From positions 1-63,688 of the forward strand of contig NZ_BCYU01000020.1 in the NCBI RefSeq assembly GCF_001598355.1: DNA of 63,688 nt, read 5' to 3'. How positions within the stretch are numbered: position 1 is the stretch's first letter; every line of letters begins with the position of its first letter. Made by a program: the position numbers and the translations under genes. Below, one piece after another: positions 8,774 through 18,224 of the stretch. The notes beneath the pieces were generated by a model. It saw only the letters and a program-made list of their open reading frames with translations, made no database searches and was not told the origin of the DNA. The stretch comes from Sphingomonas asaccharolytica NBRC 15499. GTDB lineage: Bacteria; Pseudomonadota; Alphaproteobacteria; Sphingomonadales; Sphingomonadaceae.

Positions 8774-9160
8774 CTAACGGCGGTGGCGGATCAGGGTAAT
8801 CCCGATCGATTCGCCGGCTTCGGCAATCGCCAGCTTGACGATCTTGACCCCGACGCGGGCGACACGCTTGTCCTGCAGGAACAATGTCTCGCAAATGTGG
8901 TCGGCGACGCCCTCGATCAGCGTGAAATGCACGCCCTCCGGCAGCGATCTGGTCGCAGCGTGTTTCAAATCGAGATAATTTTTCGACATTGAAAGCGGTG
9001 ATTCGGGAGCGAATCGACCCGGCAGGTCGAGATCGACCGTGATCGAGATGCGCAGCGGCTGGGGAAGATGCGTTTCCTCGGAATAGATGCCGGTCAGCAC
9101 CATTACCTCGATATCGTGCACTTCGAGTTGCAGGCGGTCTTCCAAGTCGCGTGATCCCAT
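8774..9160 (-). CDS. folB: Dihydroneopterin aldolase
   Basis: A 128-residue FolB-family protein for the aldolase step of tetrahydrofolate synthesis (dihydroneopterin to hydroxymethyl-dihydropterin). Visible signatures are the N-terminal LEVHDIEVMVLTGIYSEE, with the conserved Glu-Glu region, and LIEGVADHICETLF in the second half. Some proteins of this fold are epimerases (FolX-like). No other folate gene is nearby, so the exact reaction is inferred from the family. Confidence 0.85.
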   Translation of the reverse strand: MGSRDLEDRLQLEVHDIEVMVLTGIYSEETHLPQPLRISITVDLDLPGRFAPESPLSMSKNYLDLKHAATRSLPEGVHFTLIEGVADHICETLFLQDKRVARVGVKIVKLAIAEAGESIGITLIRHRR

Positions 9161-9308
9161 CTAAGGAGCGCGCCCCTGCCCTTCCCGGGGCCGGCGATCA
9201 AGCCCTAGCGGTGCCGCGGCCTGCGCATTCGCCTTGTATTCAGCCGCGATGCCGATAAAGCGCCCGCCCCCGGGCGTATTGCCCGTGCGTTCGAGGAGAT
9301 TCCGCCAA

Positions 9309-9821
9309 GTGACCGATTTCGTGCCGATCAACGCCATCGACCCCGCCGCCGTCGAGGCGCTGCTGGACCGTGCGTTCGGCCGAGATCGTCACGGCCGCAC
9401 TGCCTATCGCCTGCGCGATGGCGTCGAATCGATTCCCGATCTCAGTTTCGCGGCGATCGAGGGCGGCGTGCTCGCCGGCACGATCCAATGCTGGCCGATC
9501 GCGCTCCGCGGCGACGACGGCAGCATTCACCCGCTCGTCCTGGTTGGTCCGGTCGCGGTCGAACCGTCGCGTCAACGCGGCGGGCTGGGCAAGGAACTGG
9601 TCCACCAGGCGCTCGACGCCGCGCTCGAGCTCGACCTAGACGGCGCGATGATGCTGATCGGCGATCCGGAATATTATGGCCGCTTCTGGGGATTTTCCGC
9701 CGCGGCGACCGCCGGATGGCGTCTACCCGGGCCGGTGGAGGCGCATAGATTGCTCGCGCGGGGGACGAATGTACCGGCAATCGCTGGGGAGTTGGGCCCG
9801 CGGGTCAGCGTCGCGGTTTGA
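9309..9821 (+). CDS. GNAT family N-acetyltransferase
   Basis: A 170-residue GCN5-related acetyltransferase. The acetyl-CoA loop is seen in VGPVAVEPSRQRGGLGKELVHQALDAA, and the C-terminal half has GDPEYYGRFWGF, typical of the subgroup that includes YhbS-like enzymes. I chose the GTG at 9309 because GAGGAG lies nine bases upstream; an upstream frame to 9234 adds a basic, unlikely N terminus. The substrate is unknown. It lies directly upstream of an intergenic palindromic repeat. Confidence 0.8.
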   Translation: MTDFVPINAIDPAAVEALLDRAFGRDRHGRTAYRLRDGVESIPDLSFAAIEGGVLAGTIQCWPIALRGDDGSIHPLVLVGPVAVEPSRQRGGLGKELVHQALDAALELDLDGAMMLIGDPEYYGRFWGFSAAATAGWRLPGPVEAHRLLARGTNVPAIAGELGPRVSVAV

Positions 9822-9852
9822 CGCAGCGGGAAAAGGGCCATCACCAACCAAT

Positions 9853-9962
9853 CGTCACCCCGGGCTTGTCCCGGGCCCCAACGAGCGGCTGAGCGAAGGG
9901 CAAGAGACTAAAAAGTCCGGTGCTCGCGGCACCTTGGACCCCGGCACAAGGCCGGGGTGACG
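9853..9962. repeat. Palindromic intergenic repeat (CGTCACCCCGG family)
   Basis: About 110 bp bounded by inverted ends: CGTCACCCCGGGCTTGTCC on the left and GGCACAAGGCCGGGGTGACG on the right, with a short variable centre. The right 28 bases (9935-9962) are identical to a stretch inside dnaE2 (54907-54934). Elements like this are scattered in sphingomonad and related genomes. It has no coding capacity of its own. Confidence 0.8.
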
Positions 9963-10032
9963 TGGAAGGGAGGAGCCATCATCCCGCGGCTCGCGGTTGC
10001 AGCCCGATCTTCCCTGCCCTAGCGGTCATCGC

Positions 10033-10599
10033 ATGCCGATGGCCCCGCCTCCCGATCTCGCCAACCTGTCGCTCGCCGACGTGGCGCGGCTCGTGGCGGA
10101 GAAACGCTTGCCCCCGGTCGAGCAATGGAATCCCAGCCATTGTGGTAACAGCGACATGCGGATCGCGCGCGACGGGACCTGGTTCCACATGGGATCGCCG
10201 ATCGGCCGGCAAGAGATGGTGCGGCTGTTCGCCACCATCTTGCGGCGCGAATCCGATGGTGGTTACGTACTGGTTACGCCGGTCGAGAAGCTCGACATCG
10301 AGGTCGAGGATGCGCCCTTCGTCGCGGTCGAGATGAAGGCGGAAGGCGAAGGGCGCGACGCGGCGCTGGCCTTTCGCCTCAACACTGGCGAATTGATCAC
10401 CGCCGACGCCGATCACGCGCTGCGATTCGAGCAAGGCGAGGACGGCCCGCGCCCCTATCTCCACGTTCGTGGCGGGCTGGAGGCGCTGGTCGCGCGATCG
10501 GTCTATTACGATATCGCCGAGCGGGCGCTGTCGGGCGACGACGATCCGCCGGGGGTGTGGAGCAACGGCGCCTTCTTTGCGCTGGAGCCCGACGCATGA
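10033..10599 (+). CDS. DUF1285 domain-containing protein
   Basis: A 188-residue soluble protein of the DUF1285 family (function unknown; two beta-rich subdomains). Characteristic stretches are PPVEQWNPSHCGNSDMRI near the start and WFHMGSPIGRQEMVRLF. The ATG at 10033 is preferred; a second lies two codons later. It is the first gene of an overlapping run with the Nudix hydrolase and the CCA-adding enzyme (ATGA overlap). This order is conserved in related bacteria to my knowledge. A nucleotide- or tRNA-linked role is only a guess from context. Confidence 0.85.
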   Translation: MPMAPPPDLANLSLADVARLVAEKRLPPVEQWNPSHCGNSDMRIARDGTWFHMGSPIGRQEMVRLFATILRRESDGGYVLVTPVEKLDIEVEDAPFVAVEMKAEGEGRDAALAFRLNTGELITADADHALRFEQGEDGPRPYLHVRGGLEALVARSVYYDIAERALSGDDDPPGVWSNGAFFALEPDA

Positions 10600-11183
10600 C
10601 GACGCTCGCCGAGCGGCTGCGCGTCGCGCTCGACCATGTCCACGAGCCTGAATTACTCGCCGGCGATCACCCCGGAATCGGAAGCTCACGCATGCCGGCC
10701 GCGGTACTGGTAGCCGTGACCGACCGGCCCGAGCCCGGGCTGATCCTGACCCAGCGCACCGAAAGCCTGCGCCGCCATGCCGGACAGGTCGCCTTTCCCG
10801 GCGGCCGGATCGACCCCGGCGACCGCGACGCAGCCGACGCGGCATTGCGCGAGGCGGAGGAGGAAATCGCTTTGCCCCGCGCCGCCGTCACGTTGATCGG
10901 CGAGGCGGACCGCTATCTCACCGTCACCGGCTTCGAGGTGATTCCGGTGGTCGGGGTGGTCCCGCCCGATCTCGATTATCATCCCAACGAGGCCGAAGTC
11001 GCCGACGTGTTCGAAGTGCCGCTGGCCTTCGTGCTCGATCCGGACAACCAGCTTCGCGCCAGCGCCGAATGGCAGGGCCGGACACGCTATTTCTACGAAA
11101 TCCGTTGGGGCGAGCGCCGCATCTGGGGCGCGACGGCGGCGATGCTGGTCAACCTGTCGCGGCGGCTGCGATGGGCGGCGTGA
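10596..11183 (+). CDS. Nudix hydrolase, CoA pyrophosphatase type
   Basis: A 195-residue Nudix hydrolase of the CoA pyrophosphatase (NudL/YeaB-like) class. The subfamily motif LTQRTESLRRHAGQVAFPGGR precedes the Nudix box GGRIDPGDRDAADAALREA followed by EEEIAL, giving the metal-binding REAEEE core. It probably cleaves CoA or related dinucleotide-type pyrophosphates. The start overlaps the DUF1285 stop, and its own stop overlaps the start of the tRNA nucleotidyltransferase by 13 bases. The substrate is inferred from the subfamily. Confidence 0.88.
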   Translation: MTTLAERLRVALDHVHEPELLAGDHPGIGSSRMPAAVLVAVTDRPEPGLILTQRTESLRRHAGQVAFPGGRIDPGDRDAADAALREAEEEIALPRAAVTLIGEADRYLTVTGFEVIPVVGVVPPDLDYHPNEAEVADVFEVPLAFVLDPDNQLRASAEWQGRTRYFYEIRWGERRIWGATAAMLVNLSRRLRWAA

Positions 11184-12355
11184 CCTTACTACCCCCGGCA
11201 GAGTGGCGCGATCGCCCCGGTCTCGCCCGATTGGTCGCCGCGCTGGGCGCCGGCAATGCGCGAATCGTCGGTGGAGCTGTGCGCGACACGCTGTTGGGGA
11301 TCGAAACCGCCGATATCGATCTCGCCACCCCGCACGACCCGCGCACGGTGATCCAACTGCTCGAAGCCGCCGGGATCAAGGCGGTTCCGACCGGGATCGA
11401 CCATGGCACGATCACCGCGGTGTCGCGCGACGAAGTGTACGAAGTGACCACCTTGCGGCGCGACGTCACCACCGACGGACGGCGTGCGACGGTCGCCTTT
11501 ACCGATGATTGGCGCGAGGATGCGGCGCGGCGCGATTTCACGATCAATGCGCTTTATGCCGAACCCGCGACCGGCGAAATCCACGATTATTTCGGCGGCA
11601 TTGCCGATCTCGAGGCCCGGCACGTCCGCTTCATCGGCGACCCTTATCGTCGCATCGCCGAGGATCATCTACGCATCCTGCGCTTCTTCCGCTTCCTCGC
11701 GCGGTTCGGCGACACCGCCGATCCCGACGGGCTCGAAGCCTGCGCCGAGCGCGCCAACGACCTGATGGCGCTGTCCCGCGAACGCATCGCCAACGAATTG
11801 CTGCGCCTGCTCGTCGCACCGCGCGCGGTCGAGGTCATCACGCTGATGATCGAGCGCGGCGTGTTCGTCCCCGTCTTGCCCGAAATCGCCGGCATCGCGC
11901 GTCTCGCCGATCTGGCGAGAAGAGAGGCCAATAGCGGGATCGCTCCCGATCCGATCCGCCGGCTGGCCGCGTTGCTGCCAGCCGATCCGGCCGTCTCGGC
12001 AAGCGTCGGCGCGCGGCTGAAGCTTTCCAACAAGCAACGCCAGCGGCTGGAAAGCGCGACGCTACCGGTCGATGCCGAACCGCACGCGCTGGCCTATCGG
12101 CTGGGCACTGAACTCGCGGTCGATCGGCTGTTGCTGTCGGGGGGCGATGCTGCCGCGATCCGCGACTGGACGCGGCCGAAGTTGCCGATGTCGGGCGGAC
12201 AACTTGTCGCCAAGGGGCTGAAGGCAGGACCCGATGTGGCGAAGACGTTGCGGGCGATCGAGGATCGCTGGATCGCCGAGCAATTCCCCGATGCCGCGCG
12301 CGTTGCCGCGATTACCGACGAGGAAGTCGCTCAAGCCCTCGACGCGACCAGATAG
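11171..12355 (+). CDS. cca: CCA tRNA nucleotidyltransferase
   Basis: A 394-residue class II polymerase-beta-superfamily tRNA nucleotidyltransferase that adds or repairs the 3' CCA of tRNAs. Signatures: RIVGGAVRDTLLGIETADIDLAT (GG and DxD metal motif), RRDFTINALY, and DPYRRIAEDHLRILRFFRF in the neck. The length matches the alphaproteobacterial short form without an HD domain. The ATG at 11171 overlaps the Nudix stop; a GTG at 11180 is an alternative start. Its 3' end overlaps the convergent GGDEF-EAL gene by 25 bases. Confidence 0.93.
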   Translation: MGGVTLLPPAEWRDRPGLARLVAALGAGNARIVGGAVRDTLLGIETADIDLATPHDPRTVIQLLEAAGIKAVPTGIDHGTITAVSRDEVYEVTTLRRDVTTDGRRATVAFTDDWREDAARRDFTINALYAEPATGEIHDYFGGIADLEARHVRFIGDPYRRIAEDHLRILRFFRFLARFGDTADPDGLEACAERANDLMALSRERIANELLRLLVAPRAVEVITLMIERGVFVPVLPEIAGIARLADLARREANSGIAPDPIRRLAALLPADPAVSASVGARLKLSNKQRQRLESATLPVDAEPHALAYRLGTELAVDRLLLSGGDAAAIRDWTRPKLPMSGGQLVAKGLKAGPDVAKTLRAIEDRWIAEQFPDAARVAAITDEEVAQALDATR

Positions 12356-14040
12356 GCGTAAGCCTCGTCGGCCTCGAGCGGCTTGGCGTAGACGAATCCC
12401 TGGCCATAAGTGCAGCCCAATGCCGCCAAGGTCTGGGCCAGTTCGTTGGTCTCGATCCCTTCCGCGGTGGTTTCCTTGCCGAGCGCCTGGGCCAGGCTGA
12501 GGATCGCGCGAACGATCGCGACCTTGTCGCGGTCGGCTAGCATTCCGGTCACGAAACTGCGATCCATCTTGAGCACGTCGATCGGCAGTTTCTGAAGATA
12601 AGCCAGGTTTGAATAGCCCGTGCCGAAATCGTCCATCGCCAGGGTCGCACCCAGACTCTTGAGCTGATGCATGGTCTCGGCGACGCGCTCCGGATCGGAG
12701 ATCAGCGCGCTTTCGGTGAGTTCGAGCGTGAAGCGGCTGCCGGCAAGCTGATTGCGCAGCAGCGCCTGTTCGACCACCGGCGCGATATCGTCGCGCTGCA
12801 ACTGGATCGCCGACAGATTGACCGCGACGCGCACGCCGCATTCGCCGCCCGCGCGGACATCCCACGACCGGAGCGTCCGTGCCGCTTCTTCGATCGCCCA
12901 ACGACCGAGCGGCACGATCAACCCCGATTCCTCGGCGACGGGGATGAAGTCCGCGGGCGAATGTTCGTGGCCATGGTCGTCGGTCCAGCGCGCGAGCGAT
13001 TCGAACGCGACGACCTGGCCGGTCGCGAGGTCGCAGATCGGATGATAGGTCAGCCGCATCGCGCCGTTCTCGATCGCCCGGCGCAGCTCGGTCTCGATGC
13101 CGAACTGCTCGCGCGCGATGTCGAGCGCCTGGGTCTGGTAATATTCAGCCTGGCCCGACGTCTTGGAGCGTTTGACGGCGAAATGGGCGTGGCGGATCAG
13201 GTCTTCCGAATCCTCTACCGCGTCCGACCCGAACGCGATGCCGATCGAGCACGACACGCGGATCTCGAAGTCCGACATGCGGAACGGCGTCGCCAGCGTC
13301 TCCTGAATCCGACGAACGACCTGTTCGGCCTCCGCTTCGCTCTCTTCGAGCGCGAGCAGGATACCGAATTCGTCGCCGCCGGTGCGCGCCAGCATGTCCG
13401 ACGCGCGCAACGCACCCTTGAGGCGCCGCGCCAGTGTGATCAGCAATTCGTCGCCCGCCATCGATCCCATACAGGCATTGACACGGCTGAACCGATCGAG
13501 GTCGATGATCAACACCGCATAGCGCGCGCCGCCGCCCTCGGCGATCCGTTCCTCGAGCAACTCGCTGAAGCCGCTGCGATTGGGCAGACCGGTCAGGCTG
13601 TCGGTGATCATCTCGCGGCGCAGATTGCGCGCAGTCCGCAATTCGCCGGTATGGTCGACCAAGGTAGCGAAGCAATAAGACGAGGCCGGCGAACGCCGCG
13701 CCAGGGTGACGCGGAAATGGCGGCAATCGACCGCGTCGCCGAATTCCCAGGTGAAGTCGTCGTTCACGGCCTCTCCTGCCAGGAACGTCGCGATCCGGTC
13801 GCCCAAGGCGACGATCACCGGCGCTTCGCCCGCGGTGTTGCCTAGGCCGGCAGCACGAAAGGCGCGGTTGGCGGCGGCCACGACAACAGCATGATCGGGG
13901 CGCCCGACCAGCGCCAACGGCACCGGGATCAGTTCGATCGATGCGGCGATTCCGGCGATCTCGTCGGGGCGCAGCACGACCGCCGCCGATTCGGCGGGCA
14001 CGGCTTTAGCGGCCTTCGCGCGAGACAATCCGAGCGCCAT
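12331..14040 (-). CDS. GGDEF-EAL cyclic-di-GMP regulator
   Basis: A 569-residue cytoplasmic protein with a PAS-like N-terminal domain (about 25-155), a diguanylate cyclase domain with intact GGDEF at 221-225, and a phosphodiesterase domain. The usual EAL signature reads ESL at 347-349 (AFESLARW). The other key EAL motifs are present: NLSAIQL, ELTESAL, DDFGTGYSNLAYL and AEGIET. Both domains therefore could be active. There is no membrane segment, so input presumably comes through the N-terminal sensor. The 3' end overlaps cca convergently. Confidence 0.92.
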   Translation of the reverse strand: MALGLSRAKAAKAVPAESAAVVLRPDEIAGIAASIELIPVPLALVGRPDHAVVVAAANRAFRAAGLGNTAGEAPVIVALGDRIATFLAGEAVNDDFTWEFGDAVDCRHFRVTLARRSPASSYCFATLVDHTGELRTARNLRREMITDSLTGLPNRSGFSELLEERIAEGGGARYAVLIIDLDRFSRVNACMGSMAGDELLITLARRLKGALRASDMLARTGGDEFGILLALEESEAEAEQVVRRIQETLATPFRMSDFEIRVSCSIGIAFGSDAVEDSEDLIRHAHFAVKRSKTSGQAEYYQTQALDIAREQFGIETELRRAIENGAMRLTYHPICDLATGQVVAFESLARWTDDHGHEHSPADFIPVAEESGLIVPLGRWAIEEAARTLRSWDVRAGGECGVRVAVNLSAIQLQRDDIAPVVEQALLRNQLAGSRFTLELTESALISDPERVAETMHQLKSLGATLAMDDFGTGYSNLAYLQKLPIDVLKMDRSFVTGMLADRDKVAIVRAILSLAQALGKETTAEGIETNELAQTLAALGCTYGQGFVYAKPLEADEAYAYLVASRA

Positions 14041-14142
14041 TGCGACCCGCTTAGGCGGGATTGGTTAAAGCGCACTGAAGCTTGCTCCGGTTTCAGCCAC
14101 TTGGGGATGGCTGGCGGGATACCAATCGCACCGCCCGTTTAG

Positions 14143-14298
14143 CCCTCTCCCGCTTGCGGGAGAGGGTTTGGGTGAGGGTCTTCTTTCTTCTTTTGCCAAT
14201 CGCGCCAGTTAGAAAGAAGAAAGAAGAAAGAAGAAAGAAGACCCTCACCTTCCCACCGCTTCGCGGCGGGCCCCTCCCTCTCCCGCAAGCGGGAGAGG
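14143..14298. repeat. Compound inverted repeat with GAA/CTT-rich arms
   Basis: Between the GGDEF-EAL gene and parC. Each side carries its own hairpin (CCCTCTCCCGC-TT-GCGGGAGAGGG at 14143-14166; CTCTCCCGC-AA-GCGGGAGAG near 14278-14297). Between them are complementary arms: GGTGAGGGTCTTCTTTCTTC on the left, and a longer GAAAGAAGAAAGAAGACCCTCACC type run on the right. The centre is therefore a pyrimidine tract facing a purine tract. Nothing here looks coding. Confidence 0.75.
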
Positions 14299-14303
14299 TG
14301 TAC

Positions 14304-16553
14304 TTAGAACCTGTTATCGCGCGGGAAACCAGTGGGCGGCATCCGCCCAGCGGCACCGCGTGCAGTACGCCACGGCTGCAAGTCGGTTTCGGTGCGCGTG
14401 CGGCCGCTTTCACCGCCCATCGCCCAGCTCAGCCCCTCGGCGAATTTGAACGTGACCGCGTCCGACAGCCCGCCGTCGCGATAGCGCTGCAACTGCACGC
14501 CTTGCCCCTTCGCCAGTTCGGCGACTTCCGACAGCGGGAAGACCAGCATCTTGCGGTTGTCGCCGATCGCCGCGACGTAATCGTCCTCGCGACCGATCGG
14601 CCGGACGATCTTGAGCTTGGCACCGGCGCGCGGCGTCACCACCGCCTTGCCCTTGCGCGTTTCGGCGATCGCGTCGGCGGCCTTGAGCACGAAACCGCGA
14701 CCGTCGGATGCCGCGACCAGCAATTTCTCGGCCTCGCTCGCGCGCAGCAACGCGGCGATCCCGGCCTCTCCGTCGAGATCGATCATCAGCCGTACCGGTT
14801 CGCCGAACCCACGCCCGCCGGGCAGCCTGTCGGCGGCGAGCGTGTAGAAACGCCCGGTCTCGGCCGCGAGCAGCAATTTATCAGTGGTCTGGGCGTGGAA
14901 GGCGAAGCGTGGGCCGTCGCCTTCCTTGAACTTCATCGCGTCGGCCGAGGCGAGTTCGACATGCCCCTTCATCGCTCGGATCCAGCCGCGCTGCGACAGG
15001 ATCACGGTGATCGGCTCGCGCTCGATCATCGCTTCCAGCGGGATTTCGCGCGCCGGTGCCGCTTCCTCGATCCTGGTGCGACGGCGGCCGAGTATAGTCT
15101 CCGGGCCATAACGGTCGCGGACCTTGCCGAGGTCGCGCTTCAACCGCGTGCGCTGCCGCGCGTCGGACGAGAGCAACAAGTCGAGCTCGGCCTTTTCCTT
15201 CTCAAGCCCCTCGCGCTCCTTGCGCAGTTCCATTTCCTCGAGCTTGCGCAAGCTCCTGAGCCGCATGTTGAGGATCGCTTCGGCCTGGCGGTCGGTCAGC
15301 TCGAACTCGGCGATCATCACCGGCTTGGGCTCGTCCTCGGTACGGATGATTTCGATCACGCGGTCGAGGTTGAGATAGGCAATGATATAGCCGTCGAGCA
15401 GTTCGAGCCGGTCGGCGATCTTGTCGAGCCGATGCTGCGAGCGGCGACGCAACACGATAAACTGGTGGTCGACCCAGGATTGCAGCGCTTCCTTGAGGCT
15501 CATCACGCGCGGGGTTCGCGTCGCATCGAGCACGTTCAAGTTGAGCGGGATGCGCGTCTCGAGATCGGATAGCCGGTACAGGCTTTCGATCAGCGTGTCC
15601 GAATCGACAGTGCGGCTGCGTGGTTCGAGCACGATGCGCAAATCCTCGGCGGATTCGTCGCGGACATCAGCCAGGATCGGCAGGCGCTTGTCGTTGACCA
15701 GGTCGGCAATGCCCTCGATCAACTTACCCTTGGACACGCCGTACGGGATTTCGGTCACGACGAGGTGCCAGCCGCCACCCTTTTCGTTGATCCGCTCGAT
15801 CGTCGCGCGCGTCCGGAACGAGCCGCGGCCGGTCGCATAGGCCTCGGCGATCGCCGACGGACTATCGACGATCGCGCCGCCGGTCGGCAGATCGGGACCC
15901 TTCACGTAATCAAGCACATTGGCATTCGGATTGTCGATCAGCGCGATCGACGCATCGAGCAATTCGGCGGCGTTGTGCGGCGGGATGCTGGTCGCCATGC
16001 CGACCGCGATCCCCGCCGCGCCATTGGCGAGCAGATTGGGAAACGCGCCCGGCATTAGCTCGGGCTCATGGTCCTCACCATTATAGGTGGGTCGGAACCC
16101 GACCGCGTCCTCGTCAAGGCCGTCCATCAGGTCGGTCGCGACCTGCGTCAGCCGTGCCTCGGTGTAGCGATAGGCGGCGGCGTTATCGCCGTCGATATTG
16201 CCGAAATTCCCCTGACCGTCGACGAGCGGATAGCGCAGCGAGAAATCCTGCGCGAGGCGGACCATCGCGTCATAGACCGAGGCGTCGCCATGCGGATGGT
16301 ATTTGCCGATGACGTCGCCGACCACGCGTGCCGATTTCTTGTAGGCGCTGTTGGGATCCATCTTGAGCGTCCGCATCGCCCAGAGCAGGCGGCGATGCAC
16401 CGGCTTCAGCCCGTCACGGACGTCGGGCAGCGAGCGCGCGGTGATCGTCGACAGCGCATAGACGAGGTAGCGTTCGCTGAGCGCGCTATCGAACGGCGCA
16501 TCGAACACGCCCACGGAAGGATTGTCGGGAAGGTCGGTCGTCTCGGCTGCCAT
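14304..16553 (-). CDS. parC: DNA topoisomerase IV subunit A
   Basis: The 749-residue length suits ParC rather than GyrA, which is longer. The protein begins the breakage-reunion domain with [20 protein letters not shown]. The quinolone-resistance region [19 protein letters not shown] and the catalytic Arg-Tyr in [10 protein letters not shown] are visible. A coiled-coil tower region (about 430-500) and a C-terminal beta-pinwheel follow. The GyrA box is absent, which supports ParC. It decatenates daughter chromosomes with ParE. The last residues run up to the inverted repeat at 14143-14298. Confidence 0.93.
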   Translation of the reverse strand: MAAETTDLPDNPSVGVFDAPFDSALSERYLVYALSTITARSLPDVRDGLKPVHRRLLWAMRTLKMDPNSAYKKSARVVGDVIGKYHPHGDASVYDAMVRLAQDFSLRYPLVDGQGNFGNIDGDNAAAYRYTEARLTQVATDLMDGLDEDAVGFRPTYNGEDHEPELMPGAFPNLLANGAAGIAVGMATSIPPHNAAELLDASIALIDNPNANVLDYVKGPDLPTGGAIVDSPSAIAEAYATGRGSFRTRATIERINEKGGGWHLVVTEIPYGVSKGKLIEGIADLVNDKRLPILADVRDESAEDLRIVLEPRSRTVDSDTLIESLYRLSDLETRIPLNLNVLDATRTPRVMSLKEALQSWVDHQFIVLRRRSQHRLDKIADRLELLDGYIIAYLNLDRVIEIIRTEDEPKPVMIAEFELTDRQAEAILNMRLRSLRKLEEMELRKEREGLEKEKAELDLLLSSDARQRTRLKRDLGKVRDRYGPETILGRRRTRIEEAAPAREIPLEAMIEREPITVILSQRGWIRAMKGHVELASADAMKFKEGDGPRFAFHAQTTDKLLLAAETGRFYTLAADRLPGGRGFGEPVRLMIDLDGEAGIAALLRASEAEKLLVAASDGRGFVLKAADAIAETRKGKAVVTPRAGAKLKIVRPIGREDDYVAAIGDNRKMLVFPLSEVAELAKGQGVQLQRYRDGGLSDAVTFKFAEGLSWAMGGESGRTRTETDLQPWRTARGAAGRMPPTGFPRDNRF

Positions 16554-16779
16554 TCAAGAGCGGTTAGAGCCTATTTGCTCGAGAGGAAATATCGGGAACG
16601 AAGAAGGTGTGGATTGGCGATCGAGCCGCAAGCGCCATCACCGGCACAGGCCGGAACGCCCGCATCGTTTCCGGCGAACGGAACCGGCGCCGCAATCCTT
16701 TCGGTTGTGACGAACGGTTCCGACAACAAGACAACAATGGGCCCGTGATCGCCGACCTGTTGGCGAAGCGGCGTTCAAG

Positions 16780-17088
16780 CTACCATTTGATCTGGTTGCT
16801 CGACGGCGCTTTCCATTGGTTGCTCGAAGGCGACTTCAACTGAGTGCTCGACGGCGCCTTCAACTGGTTGCTCGCGGGCGATTTCCACTGATTGCTGACC
16901 GGCGCCTCACCCTTGAGCTGTTCGCTCTTGATCTGGGTGCTGTCCGGCTTGTCCAGCCCGATCAGGACACCCTGAGTATCGCCCGTCGGCATTCCGGGCT
17001 GCTTCTGTGCCGCCGCATCGGTTACGCCCAGCGACAGGCCCAGCATCGATACCGCCGCCGCCAGCGCAGGTCTCATGAGATCGGCCAT
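16780..17088 (-). CDS. Small secreted protein with an 8-residue tandem repeat
   Basis: A 102-residue protein: signal peptide (about 1-27, ending DAAAQ), a linker, then a C-terminal half made of a degenerate octapeptide S-[NT]-Q-[WLI]-K-[SA]-P-[SA] repeated about five times (SNQWKSPA, SNQLKAPS, STQLKSPS, SNQWKAPS, SNQIKW-end). A poorer copy, STQIKSEQ, lies upstream. The start has a clear ribosome site (AGGGAGG, five bases before the ATG). I do not recognise the family. The DNA repeats every 24 bases. It lies between the parC and LysR genes. Confidence 0.75.
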   Translation of the reverse strand: MADLMRPALAAAVSMLGLSLGVTDAAAQKQPGMPTGDTQGVLIGLDKPDSTQIKSEQLKGEAPVSNQWKSPASNQLKAPSSTQLKSPSSNQWKAPSSNQIKW

Positions 17089-17211
17089 GCCATCCTCCCT
17101 GCAACGCGAGAGCGCACTCCGGGAGCGGAGAGCGGCTCTCGACCCTTGGAGAGATAGGTCCGCACGCTCCGACCGTATTGGCGGAATGCGACATGCTCGC
17201 CGGCGACGCGA

Positions 17212-18108
17212 TCAGACCGGGCTCGGCAGATCGCGGGCGAGTTCGGCGAGCAACCATTCCCGGAAGCGGCGGATCTTGGCGACACCGCGTCGCGCTTCCG
17301 GATAGCATAGCCAATACGCGTAGCCGCGCGTCGACACCTGATCGAACGGCCGCACCAATCGTCCGTCGGCCAGATCGTTGCGCCAGAAGAAAGGCGTCAG
17401 CATCGCCATTCCCTGCCCGGCCATGGCGGCATGTCCTTCATGCGCCTGGCTGTCGAGGCGGACGCCGACGCGCGGCGGGCCGTCGGGTACTTCGACTCCC
17501 GCCTCGCGCAGCCAGAACGGCCACCACGGATCGTGCGGACTGATCTGCGGAATGCGCAACATGTCCTCGACCGTGAACGGCCCGTGGCGCTTGAGGAAGC
17601 CAGGCGAGCACATCGGCGTGAAGTCGATCCGCACGAGCAATTCCTCGTGCAGCCCGTCCCATCCGCCCAGGCCGGCACGGATCGCGATATCGACATCGTC
17701 GCTGACGAAATCGGCCAGCGCGTCGCTGGTCAGCAGGCGCACCGCCATCTCCGGATGGTTCATCTGGAAACTGCCGAGCCGCCAGGCGAGCCAGGTATTG
17801 GCGAACGTGTTCGAGGTCGACACCGTCAGCACCGCCGCATCGTCCGCACGGATCGCGCCGAACGCCGCATCCATCGCGTCGAACGCCCGGGTGATCTGGG
17901 GGGCGGCCTTGCGGCCGGCATCGGTCAACACGACGCGACGCTTTTCGCGGCGGAACAGCGGCGCGCCGAGCCGCTCCTCGAGCAATTTAACCTGATAGCT
18001 GACCGCCGCCTGGGTCATGCCGAGCTCGTTCGCGGCGGCGGTGAAATTCTCGTGCCGGGCTGCGGCTTCGAACACGCGAACGGCGGCAAGGGGCGGCAGG
18101 CGGCGCAT
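17212..18108 (-). CDS. LysR-type regulator, GcvA-like
   Basis: A 298-residue LysR regulator. The N-terminal winged helix (about 5-65: LPPLAAVRVFEAAARHENFT, then MTQAAVSYQVKLLEERLG) and the PPLAAVRVFEAAAR start place it near the GcvA/AmpR group. An effector-binding domain follows (about 90-290). It is divergent from a small gene at 18225, and a near-perfect dyad lies 10 bases upstream of its start. The effector is unknown. A second LysR of the same subgroup is at 19395. Confidence 0.9.
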   Translation of the reverse strand: MRRLPPLAAVRVFEAAARHENFTAAANELGMTQAAVSYQVKLLEERLGAPLFRREKRRVVLTDAGRKAAPQITRAFDAMDAAFGAIRADDAAVLTVSTSNTFANTWLAWRLGSFQMNHPEMAVRLLTSDALADFVSDDVDIAIRAGLGGWDGLHEELLVRIDFTPMCSPGFLKRHGPFTVEDMLRIPQISPHDPWWPFWLREAGVEVPDGPPRVGVRLDSQAHEGHAAMAGQGMAMLTPFFWRNDLADGRLVRPFDQVSTRGYAYWLCYPEARRGVAKIRRFREWLLAELARDLPSPV

Positions 18109-18117
18109 GCGGACTTG

Positions 18118-18132
18118 ATAAGCATGGCTTGT
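18118..18132. promoter_or_regulatory. Candidate LysR operator (dyad)
   Basis: ATAAGC-ATG-GCTTGT is an inverted repeat with one mismatch, in the gap between the LysR gene and the divergent small gene. LysR regulators usually bind such dyads next to their own promoter. The T-N11-A rule is met only approximately. No binding data exist. Confidence 0.4.
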
Positions 18133-18224
18133 CGATCATGTCCAACGATTTGTTGGCGGAGCGACGCCGATACAAGCATATCCAGCTCATCGCCAACGCC
18201 GGATTTTATGAGGAGGATTAAGCC

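Noticed and set aside
14082..15572. 496-residue plus-strand open frame over parC
   Set aside because: It is antisense to ParC with no recognisable motif; a high-GC shadow.
16790..16910. 24-bp tandem repeats considered as a CRISPR or VNTR-only locus
   Set aside because: They encode an in-frame octapeptide in a protein with a signal peptide and a good ribosome site.
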